Source of the DNA: Pseudomonas sp. B21-028 | GTDB taxonomy: Bacteria; Pseudomonadota; Gammaproteobacteria; Pseudomonadales; Pseudomonadaceae | Assembly: GCF_024749045.1 (NCBI RefSeq) | Contig: NZ_CP087184.1 | Location: forward strand, 1,488,001 to 1,552,000 | Length of the DNA stretch: 64,000 nucleotides | Direction of reading: 5' to 3' | Translations under genes and position numbers: made by a program | Shown here: positions 43,919 through 53,379 of the stretch, piece by piece | How the letters are laid out: each line of letters begins with the position of its first letter | How positions within the stretch are numbered: the stretch's first letter is position 1 | The notes under the pieces: model-generated | Database searches by the model: none | What the model saw: the letters and a program-made list of their open reading frames with translations, nothing else | Told to the model about the DNA's origin: nothing

Positions 43919-46765
43919 TCAGCCCGCCACCAGTACCCGGATTGCTTCCAGGCGCAGGGCAGCCTTTTCCAGCATCGCCAGGCCCTGTTCGCGCTGTTTG
44001 CGCAGGGCTACCAGCTCGCTGTCGCGCACGGTCGGGTTGACGGCTTGCAGGGCGGTCAGACGGGCCAGCTCTTCGTCAGTATCGGCCGCCAGGCGGCGTT
44101 GGGCTTCGGCCACGCGCTCGGCATGCCGTGGGGCGATCTTCTCTTCACCGGCATTGATGCGCGGGGTGAGTTGATCACGCTGGGCCTGGATGAACTTGTT
44201 GGCGCTGGCGCGAGGCACGCTTTCGAGCTGATCGTTCAAGGTCTCGAACGAAACCCGGGCCGCCAGGTCGTTGCCGTTGCTGTCCAGCAAGCAGCGCAGG
44301 GCGGCCGGTGGCAGGTAACGGCCCATTTGCAGCGAGCGCGGGGCGACCACTTCACTGACGTAAAGCAGTTCCAGCAGCACGGTGCCGGGCTTGAGGGCCT
44401 TGTTCTTGATCAGCGCCACGGCCGTATTGCCCATGGAGCCGGACAACACCAGGTCCATACCGCCTTGCACCATCGGGTGCTCCCAGGTGATGAACTGCAT
44501 GTCCTCGCGCGACAGCGCCTGGTTGCGGTCGTAGGTGATGGTCACGCCTTCGTCGTCGCCCAGCGGGAAGCTGGCATCGAGCATCTTTTCGCTCGGCTTG
44601 AGAATCAGCGCGTTGTCCGAATGGTCCTCGCTGTCGATACCGAACGCATCGAACAGGGTTTCCATGTAGATCGGCAGGGCGAACTGGTCGTCTTGCTCGA
44701 GGATGGCTTCCACCAGTGCATCGCCTTCACCGGCGCCGCCGGAGTTGAGCTCCAGCAAACGGTCGCGACCGGTGTGCAGCTCGCTCTCCAGGCGCTCGCG
44801 TTCGGCACGGGCCTCATCGATCAGCGCTTGCCATTGGCCATCGTCGGCCTCCTCCAGCAAGGGCAGCAGGCGCGGGCCGAACTGATGCTGCAAGGCGTTG
44901 CCGGTCGGGCAGGTATTGAGGAAGGCGTTCAGCGCTTCGTGGTACCACTGGTACAGCCGCTCTTGCGGGCTGGTTTCCAGGTACGGCACATGCAACTCGA
45001 TGGTGTGCTTCTGGCCGATCCGGTCCAGACGGCCGATCCGCTGTTCCAGCAGGTCCGGGTGAGCAGGCAGGTCGAACAGCACCAGATGATGCGCGAACTG
45101 GAAGTTGCGCCCTTCGCTGCCGATTTCCGAGCAGATCAGCACCTGCGCGCCAAACTCTTCGTCGGCGAAGTACGCGGCGGCACGGTCGCGCTCAAGGATG
45201 TTCATGCCTTCGTGGAACACCGTGGCCGGGATGCCGGAGCGCACGCGCAAGGCATCTTCCAGGTCCATGGCGGTTTCGGCATGGGCACAGATCACCAGTA
45301 CCTTGGTGCGCTTGAGCATCTTCAGCTGGTCGATCAGCCACTCGACGCGTGGGTCGAATTTCCACCAGCGTTCTTCTTCGCTGGCATCCGGCTGGGCCTG
45401 GAAGCTGACTTCCGGGTACAGCTCGGCGTGATCGCCCAGGGGCAGCTCGAGGTATTCGTCCGGGCACGGCAGCGGATAGGCGTGCAGTTTGCGCTCAGGG
45501 AAGCCCTGTACGGCGGCGCGGGTATTACGAAACAGCACGCGGCCGGTGCCATGGCGGTCCAGCAACTCGCGGACCAGGCGGGCGCTGGCTTCGACGTCGC
45601 CGTCATTGACGGCGGTCAGCAGCGCTTCGCCTTCGTTACCCAAGAAGCCGTGGATGGTCTTGTGGGCTTCGGGCGAGAGGCGGCCCTTGTCCAGCAGCTC
45701 CTGCACGGCCTCGGCCACCGGACGGTAGTTTTCGCTCTCGGCGCGGAAGGCCTTGAGGTCGTGGAAGCGGTTCGGGTCCAGCAGGCGCAGGCGGGCGAAG
45801 TGGCTGTCCTGGCCCAATTGTTCCGGCGTCGCGGTGAGCAGCAGTACGCCGGGGATCGTCTCGGCAAGCTGCTCGACCAGCGCGTATTGCGGGCTGACCT
45901 GATCCTCGTGCCACACCAGGTGGTGGGCTTCATCGACCACCATCAGGTCCCAACCGGCGGCGAACAGCGCGTCCTGGGCCTTCTCGTCGTCCACCAGCCA
46001 CTCCAGCGCCACCAGCGCCAGTTGCGTGTCTTCGAACGGGTTGCTCGCATCGCTTTCGATGAAGCGTTCTTCATCGAACAAGGCGACTTGCAGGTTGAAG
46101 CGCCGACGCATCTCCACCAGCCACTGGTGCTGAAGGTTTTCCGGAACCAGGATCAATACGCGGCTGGCGCGTCCGGACAGCAGCTGGCGGTGGATGACCA
46201 GGCCGGCCTCGATGGTCTTGCCCAACCCCACTTCGTCCGCCAGCAATACCCGCGGTGCAATGCGATCGGCCACTTCCCGGGCAATGTGCAACTGGTGGGC
46301 AATGGGCTGGGCCCGGACGCCACCCAGGCCCCAGAGCGAGGACTGCAACTGGCGGCTGGTGTGTTCCAGGGTGTGGTAGCGCAGGGAGAACCAGGCCAGC
46401 GGGTCGATCTGGCCGGCGAACAGGCGGTCGCTGGCCAGGCGGAACTGGATGAAGTTCGACAGCTGGGTTTCCGGCAGGGTGACGACTTCGTTCTGCCCGT
46501 TGAGGCCGTGATAGACCAGCAGCCCGTCGACATCATCGACTTCGCGCACGGTCATTTTCCAGCCTTCGAAGTGCGTGATCACGTCGCCCGGCGAAAACCG
46601 TACACGTGTCAGCGGCGCATTCCGTAGCGCGTACTGGCGGGTATCGCCAGTGGCCGGGTAGAGCACGGTCAACAAGCGGCCGTCCTGTGCCAGAACGGTG
46701 CCTAAACCCAGCTCGGCTTCGCTGTCACTGATCCAGCGTTGCCCCGGTTGATACTGCTGCGCCAT
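43919..46765 (-). CDS. rapA: RNA polymerase-associated ATPase RapA (HepA)
   Basis: This SWI2/SNF2-type ATPase of 948 residues binds RNA polymerase and helps recycle it after termination. N-terminal Tudor-like segments occupy about 1-110, the helicase core starts with Walker A DEVGLGKT at 177-184, DEAH is at 279-282, the C-terminal helicase part ([41 protein letters not shown]) is at about 545-600, and a RapA-specific C-terminal domain follows. The length is normal for the family. It is a single-gene unit with its own terminator. Confidence 0.96.
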   Translation of the reverse strand: MAQQYQPGQRWISDSEAELGLGTVLAQDGRLLTVLYPATGDTRQYALRNAPLTRVRFSPGDVITHFEGWKMTVREVDDVDGLLVYHGLNGQNEVVTLPETQLSNFIQFRLASDRLFAGQIDPLAWFSLRYHTLEHTSRQLQSSLWGLGGVRAQPIAHQLHIAREVADRIAPRVLLADEVGLGKTIEAGLVIHRQLLSGRASRVLILVPENLQHQWLVEMRRRFNLQVALFDEERFIESDASNPFEDTQLALVALEWLVDDEKAQDALFAAGWDLMVVDEAHHLVWHEDQVSPQYALVEQLAETIPGVLLLTATPEQLGQDSHFARLRLLDPNRFHDLKAFRAESENYRPVAEAVQELLDKGRLSPEAHKTIHGFLGNEGEALLTAVNDGDVEASARLVRELLDRHGTGRVLFRNTRAAVQGFPERKLHAYPLPCPDEYLELPLGDHAELYPEVSFQAQPDASEEERWWKFDPRVEWLIDQLKMLKRTKVLVICAHAETAMDLEDALRVRSGIPATVFHEGMNILERDRAAAYFADEEFGAQVLICSEIGSEGRNFQFAHHLVLFDLPAHPDLLEQRIGRLDRIGQKHTIELHVPYLETSPQERLYQWYHEALNAFLNTCPTGNALQHQFGPRLLPLLEEADDGQWQALIDEARAERERLESELHTGRDRLLELNSGGAGEGDALVEAILEQDDQFALPIYMETLFDAFGIDSEDHSDNALILKPSEKMLDASFPLGDDEGVTITYDRNQALSREDMQFITWEHPMVQGGMDLVLSGSMGNTAVALIKNKALKPGTVLLELLYVSEVVAPRSLQMGRYLPPAALRCLLDSNGNDLAARVSFETLNDQLESVPRASANKFIQAQRDQLTPRINAGEEKIAPRHAERVAEAQRRLAADTDEELARLTALQAVNPTVRDSELVALRKQREQGLAMLEKAALRLEAIRVLVAG

Positions 46766-47012
46766 GCTGCCTGACTCCCGCCTTGAAAAAGCCGATTATC
46801 TTAACGGAATGATCTCCCAGACCAAAGAAATTACGCATGCAGCAGGCTGTTATGACGGCCGATCCTCCGACCGGTCCGAGGGAACTTCGGCGGGTTTCGC
46901 GATCAAACAGGCTTGTGCCTGCCTTGCGTTAATGCCAACCGGGTCACAAGTTTCGGACCAGCGGTTCAAGCCGTCTGCGCTGCAGCCGATAGCCTGATGA
47001 CAGGAGATTTTT

Positions 47013-47354
47013 ATGTTGCTACCCACGCTCCCTTTGAGCACCGTACCCATCACGGCACAACAGGATCCGGTCCGCCAGCGACCGGACATCCCGCCCGTGG
47101 TCCCGGTACAGCAAACCTCCAGCGAAAGCACCATCGACCTGCAAAAGCGTGATCCGGAAGAGGCTGCGCTGTTGCTGCGCGAGGAGCAGCGTCGCCAGCA
47201 GGAGCGTGACAGGCGCCGTCGCGAGGCCGATGAAGATCCCGAGGAGCACCTGGCCATACCGGGAAACGAACTCAACGCCGATAACACCGTGCCGGTGAAG
47301 CCCCTGATAGACGATGAGGCGCGGCAGGGCCTGTGGGTCGATATCCAGATCTGA
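47013..47354 (+). CDS. Conserved hypothetical protein, charged and proline-rich
   Basis: The protein has 113 residues. A proline/glutamine-rich N-terminal part is followed by a highly charged helix (EEAALLLREEQRRQQERDRR) and an acidic C-terminus. It has no cysteine, signal peptide or membrane helix, so it is probably partly disordered. ACAGGAG precedes the ATG at good spacing. I do not recognise a function. Confidence 0.7.
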   Translation: MLLPTLPLSTVPITAQQDPVRQRPDIPPVVPVQQTSSESTIDLQKRDPEEAALLLREEQRRQQERDRRRREADEDPEEHLAIPGNELNADNTVPVKPLIDDEARQGLWVDIQI

Positions 47355-47449
47355 TTTCCTGTATTTGTCCACGTACGCAGGCTGGTCAACGCAGCCGACA
47401 GCCCCCATCATGGACACATTCGCACTTCACTGCATGATGCCGACACGCC

Positions 47450-47611
47450 ATGAGCCAAGACGACAAACTGGTTGACCTCAACGCTGAGCGCGCCAAGCGT
47501 GTTCACGACCTCAACGAAAAGCGCCTCAATGAAGTTCGCCAGGCTTTCGAGCAGGCCATGCCCCTGGGCAAAGCCAGGAAAAAGCCCAAGAACAAACCGA
47601 AGAAACGTTGA
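47450..47611 (+). CDS. Small basic protein, 53 residues
   Basis: The protein MSQDDKLVDLNAERAKRVHD... is a charged helix followed by a lysine/proline tail (KARKKPKNKPKKR). The frame is open with host-like codon use, and the ending in KKPKNKPKKR suggests nucleic-acid or ribosome contact, which is only a guess. The ribosome site is weak. It lies 95 bases after the preceding unknown gene. Confidence 0.55.
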   Translation: MSQDDKLVDLNAERAKRVHDLNEKRLNEVRQAFEQAMPLGKARKKPKNKPKKR

Positions 47612-47721
47612 CGCCCCCTCGATCCATTGAGGCAGCGGCCTGTACGGTTAGTTTGGGCGCACGAATCAGCCACACAGGCCACTGCTTATTTCCCTTCCTT
47701 TGCGCTCAGTCGCGAGCGTTA

Positions 47722-47735
47722 TTGACCCCGGTCAA
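47722..47735. promoter_or_regulatory. Anr/FNR box upstream of the CcoM-like gene
   Basis: TTGAC-CCCG-GTCAA is a perfect palindrome of the TTGAT-N4-ATCAA type. Its centre is 73 bases before the start codon. An Anr site at -41.5 would place the transcript start near 47770, about 30 bases before the gene. Confidence 0.75.
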
Positions 47736-47801
47736 TGTTCATCCCGGTTCGATTGGTTAACGTTGCTCCAACACAACAGGGGCGGGACCAGGAGGCCAAT
47801 C

Positions 47802-47918
47802 ATGTTTTTCGACAATGTGGTGTTTGCCGGAATGTTGACGGTCGGCTTCATGTTCGTATTTTTCGCCGTTTTTGGATTATTCATCTGGAAAGACGCACAC
47901 AAGCGCAAAAAACCGTAG
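47802..47918 (+). CDS. ccoM: CcoM-like small subunit of cbb3 cytochrome oxidase
   Basis: This is a 38-residue single-pass membrane protein. A short N-terminus (MFFDNVVFAG) is followed by one helix (about residues 8-28) and a basic tail (WKDAHKRKKP). This matches the P. stutzeri cbb3 subunit CcoM as I recall it (FDNVV..AG..TVG..., WKD...K). A strong CAGGAGG ribosome site and an Anr box upstream support a low-oxygen respiratory role. It stands far from ccoNOQP, as in P. stutzeri. Identity is from pattern memory, not a search. Confidence 0.75.
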   Translation: MFFDNVVFAGMLTVGFMFVFFAVFGLFIWKDAHKRKKP

Positions 47919-47953
47919 GTCTTTCCGGCTGCAACGAGCACGCAAGGCATTTT

Positions 47954-47979
47954 GGGCGACTTCGGTCGCCCTTTTTTTT
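47954..47979 (+). terminator. Rho-independent terminator of the CcoM-like gene
   Basis: GGGCGAC-TTCG-GTCGCCC with a UUCG loop is followed by eight T's. Confidence 0.93.
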
Positions 47980-48010
47980 GTGCCAGATTCTTGCCCACAC
48001 ACCAAGCCCC

Positions 48011-48124
48011 TGTGGGAGCGAGCCTGTGGGAGCAAAGCTTGCTCGCGACGAAGGCACCTCGATTTACAGACCGTGTTTCCGTTCATCGCGAGCAAGCTCT
48101 GCTCCCACAGGCTCGCTCCCCACA
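48011..48124. repeat. REP doublet with duplicated heads, GTGGGAGC family
   Basis: TGTGGGAGCGAGCC then TGTGGGAGCAAAGC on the left are mirrored by GCTCTGCTCCCACA and GGCTCGCTCCCCACA on the right, a nested double head like that at 2052-2170. Confidence 0.8.
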
Positions 48125-48140
48125 GGGATAAAGCCACTGG

Positions 48141-48181
48141 CATAAAAAAAGGTGCGACCCGCAAGGGCCGCACCTTTTTTG
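48141..48181 (-). terminator. Rho-independent terminator of pitA
   Basis: On the minus strand GGTGCGGCCC-TTGC-GGGTCGCACC (one G-T pair) is followed by seven T's. Confidence 0.9.
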
Positions 48182-48194
48182 TAAGCCGCTGGAA

Positions 48195-49670
48195 TCAGCT
48201 ACCCAGGGCCTTGGAAGCCAGCCAGAACAGCCCGGCCGACAGCGCCACCGTTGCCGGCAGGGTCAGGACCCAGGCCAGCAGGATGTTGCGTACCGTGCCG
48301 CCTTGCAGGCCGCTTTTGTTGGCGATCATGGTGCCGGCCACGCCGGAAGACAGCACGTGGGTGGTGGACACGGGCAGGCTGAACACGTTTGCCAGGCCGA
48401 TCATGCACGCGGTGGTGATCTGCGCCGACATGCCCTGGGCGTAGGTCATGCCCTGTTTGCCGATTTTCTCGCCGATGGTCAGCACCACGCGCTTCCAGCC
48501 CACCATGGTGCCCAGGCCCAGTGCCAGGGCGACCGCCAGGATCACCCAGAACGGAGCGTATTCGGTGGTGGCGGTCAGGTCCTTGCGTAGTTTGTTCAGA
48601 TCGTCTTTTTCCCGGGCTGCCAGGTTTGGCAGCTTGCCGACCTTCTTGGCTGTGTCATCCAGGCAGAGCAGGTAGCGACGAATCTCGATGCGGCTTTCCG
48701 ACGGCAGCGAGTGGTAGTCGGCCACGCCTTTCAGGGTGTCGAGCAGCGCATTGATGGTGGGTTCGGTCTGCTGCGGGTTGCAGCGGAACTTCTCCGGCAG
48801 ATCCCCCGGCACGCTTTTGCCCAGCGCCAGGTATTCGCCCAGGGGTTCGCTGTTGCGCTGGTAGAACTGGCTCAGGTGCAGGGTTGCGTCACGGGTGCGC
48901 TCGATCTGGTAGGTGGTGCTGCTCAGGTCGAGGACGAATTGCGCTGGCACGATGCCGATCAGCACCAGCATGATGAGACCAATACCTTTCTGACCATCGT
49001 TGGAGCCGTGGACGAAGCTGACGGCCATGGCCGAAATCACCAGCACCAGGCGATTCCAGAACGGAGGATGCTTCTTGTCGTCGACCTTGCGACGCTGTTC
49101 CGGCGTTTTGTGCATCTTCGACAGCGGACGCCACCACTTCAGGCCAATCAGCACCAGGGCCGCAACCAGGAAACCGGCCATCGGCGAGAACACCAGGGAG
49201 GCACCGATATCGATTGCCTTCTGCCAGTTCACTCCGTCGCCCAACGGGATGTCGTTGATCAGCGCGTTGGCCAGACCCACGCCGAGGATCGAACCGATCA
49301 ACGTATGGGAACTGGACGCCGGGATACCGAAGTACCAGGTACCCAGGTTCCAGGTGATGGCCGCTGCGAGCAGCGAAAACACCATCGCCAGCCCGTGTCC
49401 GGTGTTCACGTTGATCAGCAGCTCCACGGGCAACAGGTGGACGATGGCATACGCCACCCCCACGCCGCCCAGCAGCACGCCGAGGAAGTTGAACACCCCG
49501 GAAAAGAACACCGCCAGGTGCGGCGGCATCGCTTTGGTGTAGATAACAGTGGCAACCGCGTTAGCGGTGTCATGAAAGCCGTTGATGAACTCGAAGGCGA
49601 GGACAAAAGCCAGGGCGAGCAAGAGGCTCACAAGCACCCAAGCATCCAGTCCGCTGAATAAATCGATCAT
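48195..49670 (-). CDS. pitA: Low-affinity inorganic phosphate transporter (Pit family)
   Basis: This inner-membrane metal-phosphate/proton symporter has 491 residues and about ten hydrophobic segments. The duplicated Pit signatures are seen: GFHDTANAVATVIYTKA near residue 32 and ACMIGLANVFSLPVSTTHVLSSGVAGT near residue 425, with SSHTLIGSILGVGLANAL at about 120-137 and SFVHGSNDGQKGIG at about 215-230. A soluble loop of about 130 residues lies in the middle. No Pho box was found upstream, consistent with constitutive low-affinity uptake. Confidence 0.93.
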   Translation of the reverse strand: MIDLFSGLDAWVLVSLLLALAFVLAFEFINGFHDTANAVATVIYTKAMPPHLAVFFSGVFNFLGVLLGGVGVAYAIVHLLPVELLINVNTGHGLAMVFSLLAAAITWNLGTWYFGIPASSSHTLIGSILGVGLANALINDIPLGDGVNWQKAIDIGASLVFSPMAGFLVAALVLIGLKWWRPLSKMHKTPEQRRKVDDKKHPPFWNRLVLVISAMAVSFVHGSNDGQKGIGLIMLVLIGIVPAQFVLDLSSTTYQIERTRDATLHLSQFYQRNSEPLGEYLALGKSVPGDLPEKFRCNPQQTEPTINALLDTLKGVADYHSLPSESRIEIRRYLLCLDDTAKKVGKLPNLAAREKDDLNKLRKDLTATTEYAPFWVILAVALALGLGTMVGWKRVVLTIGEKIGKQGMTYAQGMSAQITTACMIGLANVFSLPVSTTHVLSSGVAGTMIANKSGLQGGTVRNILLAWVLTLPATVALSAGLFWLASKALGS

Positions 49671-50022
49671 GAAGGTTTTCTGACCCGGTCATAAGGGGGC
49701 GCGATTATGCCAGAAAACCACGTTGATCGATGCACTGCCTGCTCATCGGTAACATTCTTCAATGAAATAGTTTGTAGGAAACCTTCCGGGACCAGGTTTT
49801 CCAAGGCCCGTGCAACCCATTGATTCCGGGGTTAAAAGCCAGGCGAGCAAGGGTCGTTGAGGCTGAGCTGGGCCCTAGGTAGTTGTATGAAATATCTGAA
49901 AAGAAAGTCAGTCACGGTTTCCTCCACCTGTGGCGGAAGGAGAGGGCGGCCCGCTCATGACGGGCCTCCAGCGCGGTATCCGGTCGGGGTGTCGACCGGA
50001 TACTGTTTCCAAAGAAAGCGTG
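49671..50022. other. Intergenic region between pitA and a small unknown gene
   Basis: This 352-base gap holds the pitA promoter and two hairpins: GGCCCG-CTCATGA-CGGGCC near 49950, and GTATCCGGTC-N8-GACCGGATAC at 49976-50003, a perfect 10-base stem. The second lies just beyond the stop of the gene at 50023 and may end its transcript, though no T-run follows. No gene was seen. Confidence 0.5.
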
Positions 50023-50223
50023 TTATCGCTCTTCGGGCCTGAGTTCCTTTTCCATTTTCTGAAGTTCCTGGGAAAAGGCCTGGTCCTGAACAGTGGCGCG
50101 TTTACGCCAGGGTTTGCGTTCCGGTTCAGGTTGTGCGGCGTAGGTGGTGACTTCCCCGCCGTAAACTTCCTTGTAACGTTGTTCCTGGCGCTCAAGTTCC
50201 GCGCGCAGTTCGTCTTTCGTCAC
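50023..50223 (-). CDS. Small charged hypothetical protein
   Basis: The protein has 66 residues, strongly charged and helical ([20 protein letters not shown] at the start, [16 protein letters not shown] at the end), with a Tyr/Pro-rich middle. The GTG at 50223 is chosen because AGGT sits 7-10 bases before it; longer in-frame starts add a segment without protein character. The function is unknown. Confidence 0.65.
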   Translation of the reverse strand: MTKDELRAELERQEQRYKEVYGGEVTTYAAQPEPERKPWRKRATVQDQAFSQELQKMEKELRPEER

Positions 50224-50673
50224 AGTATTACCTAGCAAAGTGAAATTGAATCTGGTGATACGCACTGCATGTATCCACGCAGACGGCCACGGCACCAGAG
50301 CTGACAGCTGACGTAGCATCAGGGCTTCGTGTTGTTGCCGATACAGGGGAAGCGGCCATGGGGCTTCAGGCACCTGGGGACGGAACAGACCGATGGGCCT
50401 TACCGTCACTGGGTTGCATTATAGCGGTCCACCCGAAGAACACTATCGGGAAATATTTAAAGGGCGGATTGTTGTGTGTACCCATGTTTGCATGTGCAAC
50501 TTGTGGCACTTACGTTTCAAGCAATACCACCCGTGCCGATACCCTCGCGCCGTTCAAGGCGACAAGTTCAATATTGCAATCTGGTTGTTCAAAGTCAAAT
50601 GTGCCTGACGCGGCTCTTCAAACTTGTTGGTGGATGCGTCGGGTGGTCGGGCGATGTCTGGAGCAGTTTCGTC
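50224..50673. other. Long non-coding stretch upstream of pcaR
   Basis: This stretch of about 450 bases has no convincing gene. Open frames exist on both strands but lack ribosome sites and coding pattern. The last part probably contains the upstream edge of the pcaR promoter. Confidence 0.5.
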
Positions 50674-50709
50674 GATTGCGATTATCGGTCGAGGGTTCGA
50701 TAATCGCAC
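50674..50709. promoter_or_regulatory. PcaR boxes upstream of pcaR
   Basis: GTTCGATAATCGCAC at 50695-50709 is the sequence I recall as the P. putida PcaR site. A second copy in the opposite direction (GCGATTATCGG, reading CCGATAATCGC on the minus strand) lies at 50678-50688. Autoregulation of pcaR is likely. Confidence 0.7.
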
Positions 50710-50785
50710 GGTCCTGAGGGGCCAGCCCTTGTCGTTCCTCAGGCCGCCGTTTGTAATGACCGTCACCGTCGGGGAAGTACCAGAC

Positions 50786-51628
50786 ATGAACGACCAATTG
50801 CGCAACGCCTTCTCTTCAGTCGCGCCACCGATTGTCGCCTCACCGGCCAAGCGGATCCAGGCCTTGACCGGCGACCCGGACTTCATGACGTCCCTGGCCC
50901 GCGGACTGGCCGTGGTCCAGGCCTTCCAGGAGCGCAAGCGGCACCTGACCATTGCGCAGATCAGCCATCGCACCGAGATCCCTCGTGCTGCCGTCAGGCG
51001 CTGCCTGCACACGTTGATCAAGCTCGGCTACGCCACCACCGACGGGCGCACCTATTCGCTGCTGCCCAAAGTGTTGACCCTCGGCCACGCCTATCTGTCG
51101 TCAACGCCGCTGGCGGTTTCTGCCCAGCCGTACCTGGATCGCATGAGCGAGCAGTTGCACGAGGCCTGCAACATGGCCACGCTCGAAGGCGATGACATTC
51201 TCTATATCGCCCGATCGGCCACCACCCAGCGGTTGATTTCCGTGGACCTGTCCGTCGGTGGACGCCTGCCGGCCTATTGCACCTCCATGGGCAGAATTCT
51301 CCTGGCGGCCCTGGATGACGCTTCGCTGCGTGACTACCTCGATCATGCCGAGCTGCAGGCCAAGACCAGCCGGACGCTGCACACCCCCGAGGCGCTGCTC
51401 GAGTGCCTGCAGCAGGTGCGATTGCAAGGCTGGTGCATCGTTGACCAGGAGCTGGAGCAGGGCCTGCGGGCGATTGCCGTTCCCGTCTACGATGCTTCCG
51501 GCCAGGTCGTAGCGGCGCTGAATGTCAGTACCCATGCCGGGCGTGTCAGCCGCAATGAGCTGGAGCAGCGGTTCCTGCCCAGCCTGTTGGGAGCCAGCCG
51601 GGACCTGAGCGCGCAGTTGTTCGCTTAA
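50786..51628 (+). CDS. pcaR: IclR-type regulator PcaR
   Basis: This is a beta-ketoadipate-responsive regulator of 280 residues. The winged helix-turn-helix is at about 35-85 (LTIAQISHRTEIPRAAVRRCL) and the IclR effector domain at about 100-275 (MATLEGDDILYIAR, LPAYCTSMGRILLAAL, ALNVSTHAGR). PIVASPAKRIQALTGDPDFM before the HTH is typical of PcaR. The ATG at 50786 follows GGGGAAG. It heads the pca block and has PcaR-like boxes in its own promoter. Confidence 0.93.
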   Translation: MNDQLRNAFSSVAPPIVASPAKRIQALTGDPDFMTSLARGLAVVQAFQERKRHLTIAQISHRTEIPRAAVRRCLHTLIKLGYATTDGRTYSLLPKVLTLGHAYLSSTPLAVSAQPYLDRMSEQLHEACNMATLEGDDILYIARSATTQRLISVDLSVGGRLPAYCTSMGRILLAALDDASLRDYLDHAELQAKTSRTLHTPEALLECLQQVRLQGWCIVDQELEQGLRAIAVPVYDASGQVVAALNVSTHAGRVSRNELEQRFLPSLLGASRDLSAQLFA

Positions 51629-51631
51629 GCT

Positions 51632-51646
51632 GTTCGATAAACGCAC
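51632..51646. promoter_or_regulatory. PcaR-like box upstream of pcaK
   Basis: GTTCGATAAACGCAC differs from the box upstream of pcaR at one of 15 bases. It lies right after the pcaR stop and about 100 bases before pcaK. Confidence 0.68.
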
Positions 51647-51743
51647 GGAGACGTCTCGGGTCAATTGACGGTATTTATCCGGCCTCATTAATGTCGCGGC
51701 AGCGTCATCCGGCGCGATCGGCACAATAATAATGAGAGAGACG

Positions 51744-53090
51744 ATGAACCAGCCCCAGACCTCCGTAGGCCATTGCCTCGACGTGCAGTCCTTCATCAAC
51801 GGACAACCCATTTCGCGTTATCAGTGGCGGGTAGTGATCCTCTGTTTCCTGATCGTCTTCCTCGATGGCCTCGACACGGCGGCTATGGGCTTCATCGCCC
51901 CGGCCTTGTCCCAGGATTGGGGCATCGATCGCGCCAGCCTCGGCCCGGTCATGAGCGCCGCGCTGATCGGCATGGTTTTCGGCGCGCTGGGCTCCGGGCC
52001 ACTGGCTGACCGCTTCGGGCGAAAAGTCGTCCTGGTAGGCGCGGTCATGCTGTTCGGTGCGTTCAGCCTGGCGTCGGCCTATAGCGCCAATGTCGAACAA
52101 TTGCTGGTGCTGCGCTTCCTGACGGGCCTGGGATTGGGCGCGGGGATGCCGAACGCCACCACCTTGCTGTCGGAATACACCCCGGAGCGCAAGAAATCCC
52201 TGTTGGTGACCAGCATGTTCTGCGGGTTCAACCTGGGGATGGCCGGCGGCGGCTTCATCTCGGCCAAATTGATACCGGCGTTCGGCTGGCACAGCTTGCT
52301 GCTGATCGGCGGGATCCTGCCATTGATCCTGGCGGTGGTGCTGCTGTTCTGGCTGCCGGAATCGGCGCGCTACCTGCTGGTGCGCAATCGTGGCACCGAC
52401 AAGGTGCGCAAGGCCCTGGCGCCGATCGACCCGGCCACTATTGCCCAGGCGGCCAGCTTCAGTGTGCCCGAGCAGAAAACCGTGAAGGCCCGGAACGTGC
52501 TCGCGGTGATTTTCTCCGGCACCTACAGCGCCGGTACGTTGCTGCTATGGCTGACCTATTTCATGGGCCTGGTGATCGTTTACCTGTTGACCAGTTGGCT
52601 GCCGACGCTGATGCGCGACAGTGGCGCGAGCATGGAGCAGGCCGCCTTCATCGGCGCACTGTTCCAGCTGGGGGGCGTGTTGAGCGCGGTGGGCGTGGGC
52701 TGGGCAATGGATCGGTTCAATCCCCACAAAGTCATCGGCTTTTTCTATCTGATGGCCGGGTTATTTGCCTACGCCGTAGGGCAGAGCCTGGGCCACATCA
52801 CGGTACTCGCGACGTTGGTGCTGGTGGCCGGGATGTGCGTCAACGGCGCGCAATCGGCGATGCCCTCCCTGGCGGCACGCTTCTACCCGACCCAAGGCCG
52901 CGCCACGGGGGTGTCGTGGATGCTGGGCATCGGCCGGTTCGGCGCCATTCTCGGGGCCTGGATGGGCGCGACGCTGTTGGGCCTGGGCTGGAACTTCGAG
53001 CAGGTATTGACCGCGCTGGTCGTTCCCGCGGCGCTGGCAACCGTGGCGGTGGTGATCAAGGGCATGGTCAGCCATGCGGATGCGACCTGA
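51744..53090 (+). CDS. pcaK: 4-hydroxybenzoate/protocatechuate transporter PcaK (MFS, AAHS family)
   Basis: This is a proton symporter of 448 residues with 12 hydrophobic segments. The family signature DGLDTAAMGFIAPAL is in the first helix and GPLADRFGRK in the loop between helices 2 and 3; LPESARYLLVRN ends the sixth helix. The start at 51744 (MNQPQTSVGH) gives the same length as P. putida PcaK and follows GAGAGAG; an ATG 12 bases earlier lacks a ribosome site. It imports aromatic acids for the enzymes encoded downstream. Confidence 0.93.
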   Translation: MNQPQTSVGHCLDVQSFINGQPISRYQWRVVILCFLIVFLDGLDTAAMGFIAPALSQDWGIDRASLGPVMSAALIGMVFGALGSGPLADRFGRKVVLVGAVMLFGAFSLASAYSANVEQLLVLRFLTGLGLGAGMPNATTLLSEYTPERKKSLLVTSMFCGFNLGMAGGGFISAKLIPAFGWHSLLLIGGILPLILAVVLLFWLPESARYLLVRNRGTDKVRKALAPIDPATIAQAASFSVPEQKTVKARNVLAVIFSGTYSAGTLLLWLTYFMGLVIVYLLTSWLPTLMRDSGASMEQAAFIGALFQLGGVLSAVGVGWAMDRFNPHKVIGFFYLMAGLFAYAVGQSLGHITVLATLVLVAGMCVNGAQSAMPSLAARFYPTQGRATGVSWMLGIGRFGAILGAWMGATLLGLGWNFEQVLTALVVPAALATVAVVIKGMVSHADAT

Positions 53091-53114
53091 CTCGCTGACC
53101 TGAGCGCCTCACCC

Positions 53115-53202
53115 TGTGGGAGCGAGCCTGCTCGCGATAGCGGTCTATCAGGAGCGAACTTATTGCCTGATACACCGCCATCGCGAGCAGGCTCGCTCCC
53201 AC
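53115..53202. repeat. REP doublet, GTGGGAGC family
   Basis: TGTGGGAGCGAGCCTGCTCG and its inverse ending CTCGCTCCCAC lie between pcaK and the CoA-transferase genes. Confidence 0.84.
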
Positions 53203-53246
53203 CCGGAATTCTTTTGCCAAGTAAATCGATAGCTAAACAACAATCT

Positions 53247-53278
53247 GTTCGATAAACGAACACTCAGTCGATTATCGG
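53247..53278. promoter_or_regulatory. PcaR-like boxes upstream of the CoA-transferase operon
   Basis: GTTCGATAAACGAAC (53247-53261) is followed by an opposing copy, GTCGATTATCGG (53267-53278, CCGATAATCGAC on the minus strand). They lie about 100-130 bases before the first enzyme gene. Confidence 0.68.
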
Positions 53279-53379
53279 ATTGTTTGGCGTTTTCCCGCAG
53301 CTTAATCTTCAGTCACTCCGGCGCTGAACCTCGCGCCTTTTTCTTCATGTCGGTCAACTGGAAAAACGGGAGCCTGCCC

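Noticed and set aside
44045..46627. Long open frame on the plus strand opposite rapA (about 860 codons)
   Set aside because: It mirrors rapA codon by codon, has no ribosome site and lacks any family motif. High-GC third positions leave the antisense frame open.
49671..49760. Pho box upstream of pitA
   Set aside because: No pair of CTGTCAT-like repeats with 4-base spacing was found.
50484..50717. Small plus-strand frame with a CxxC (MFACATCGTY...)
   Set aside because: It has no ribosome site, an unusual composition afterwards, and it runs into the PcaR boxes. The cysteine pair is probably chance.
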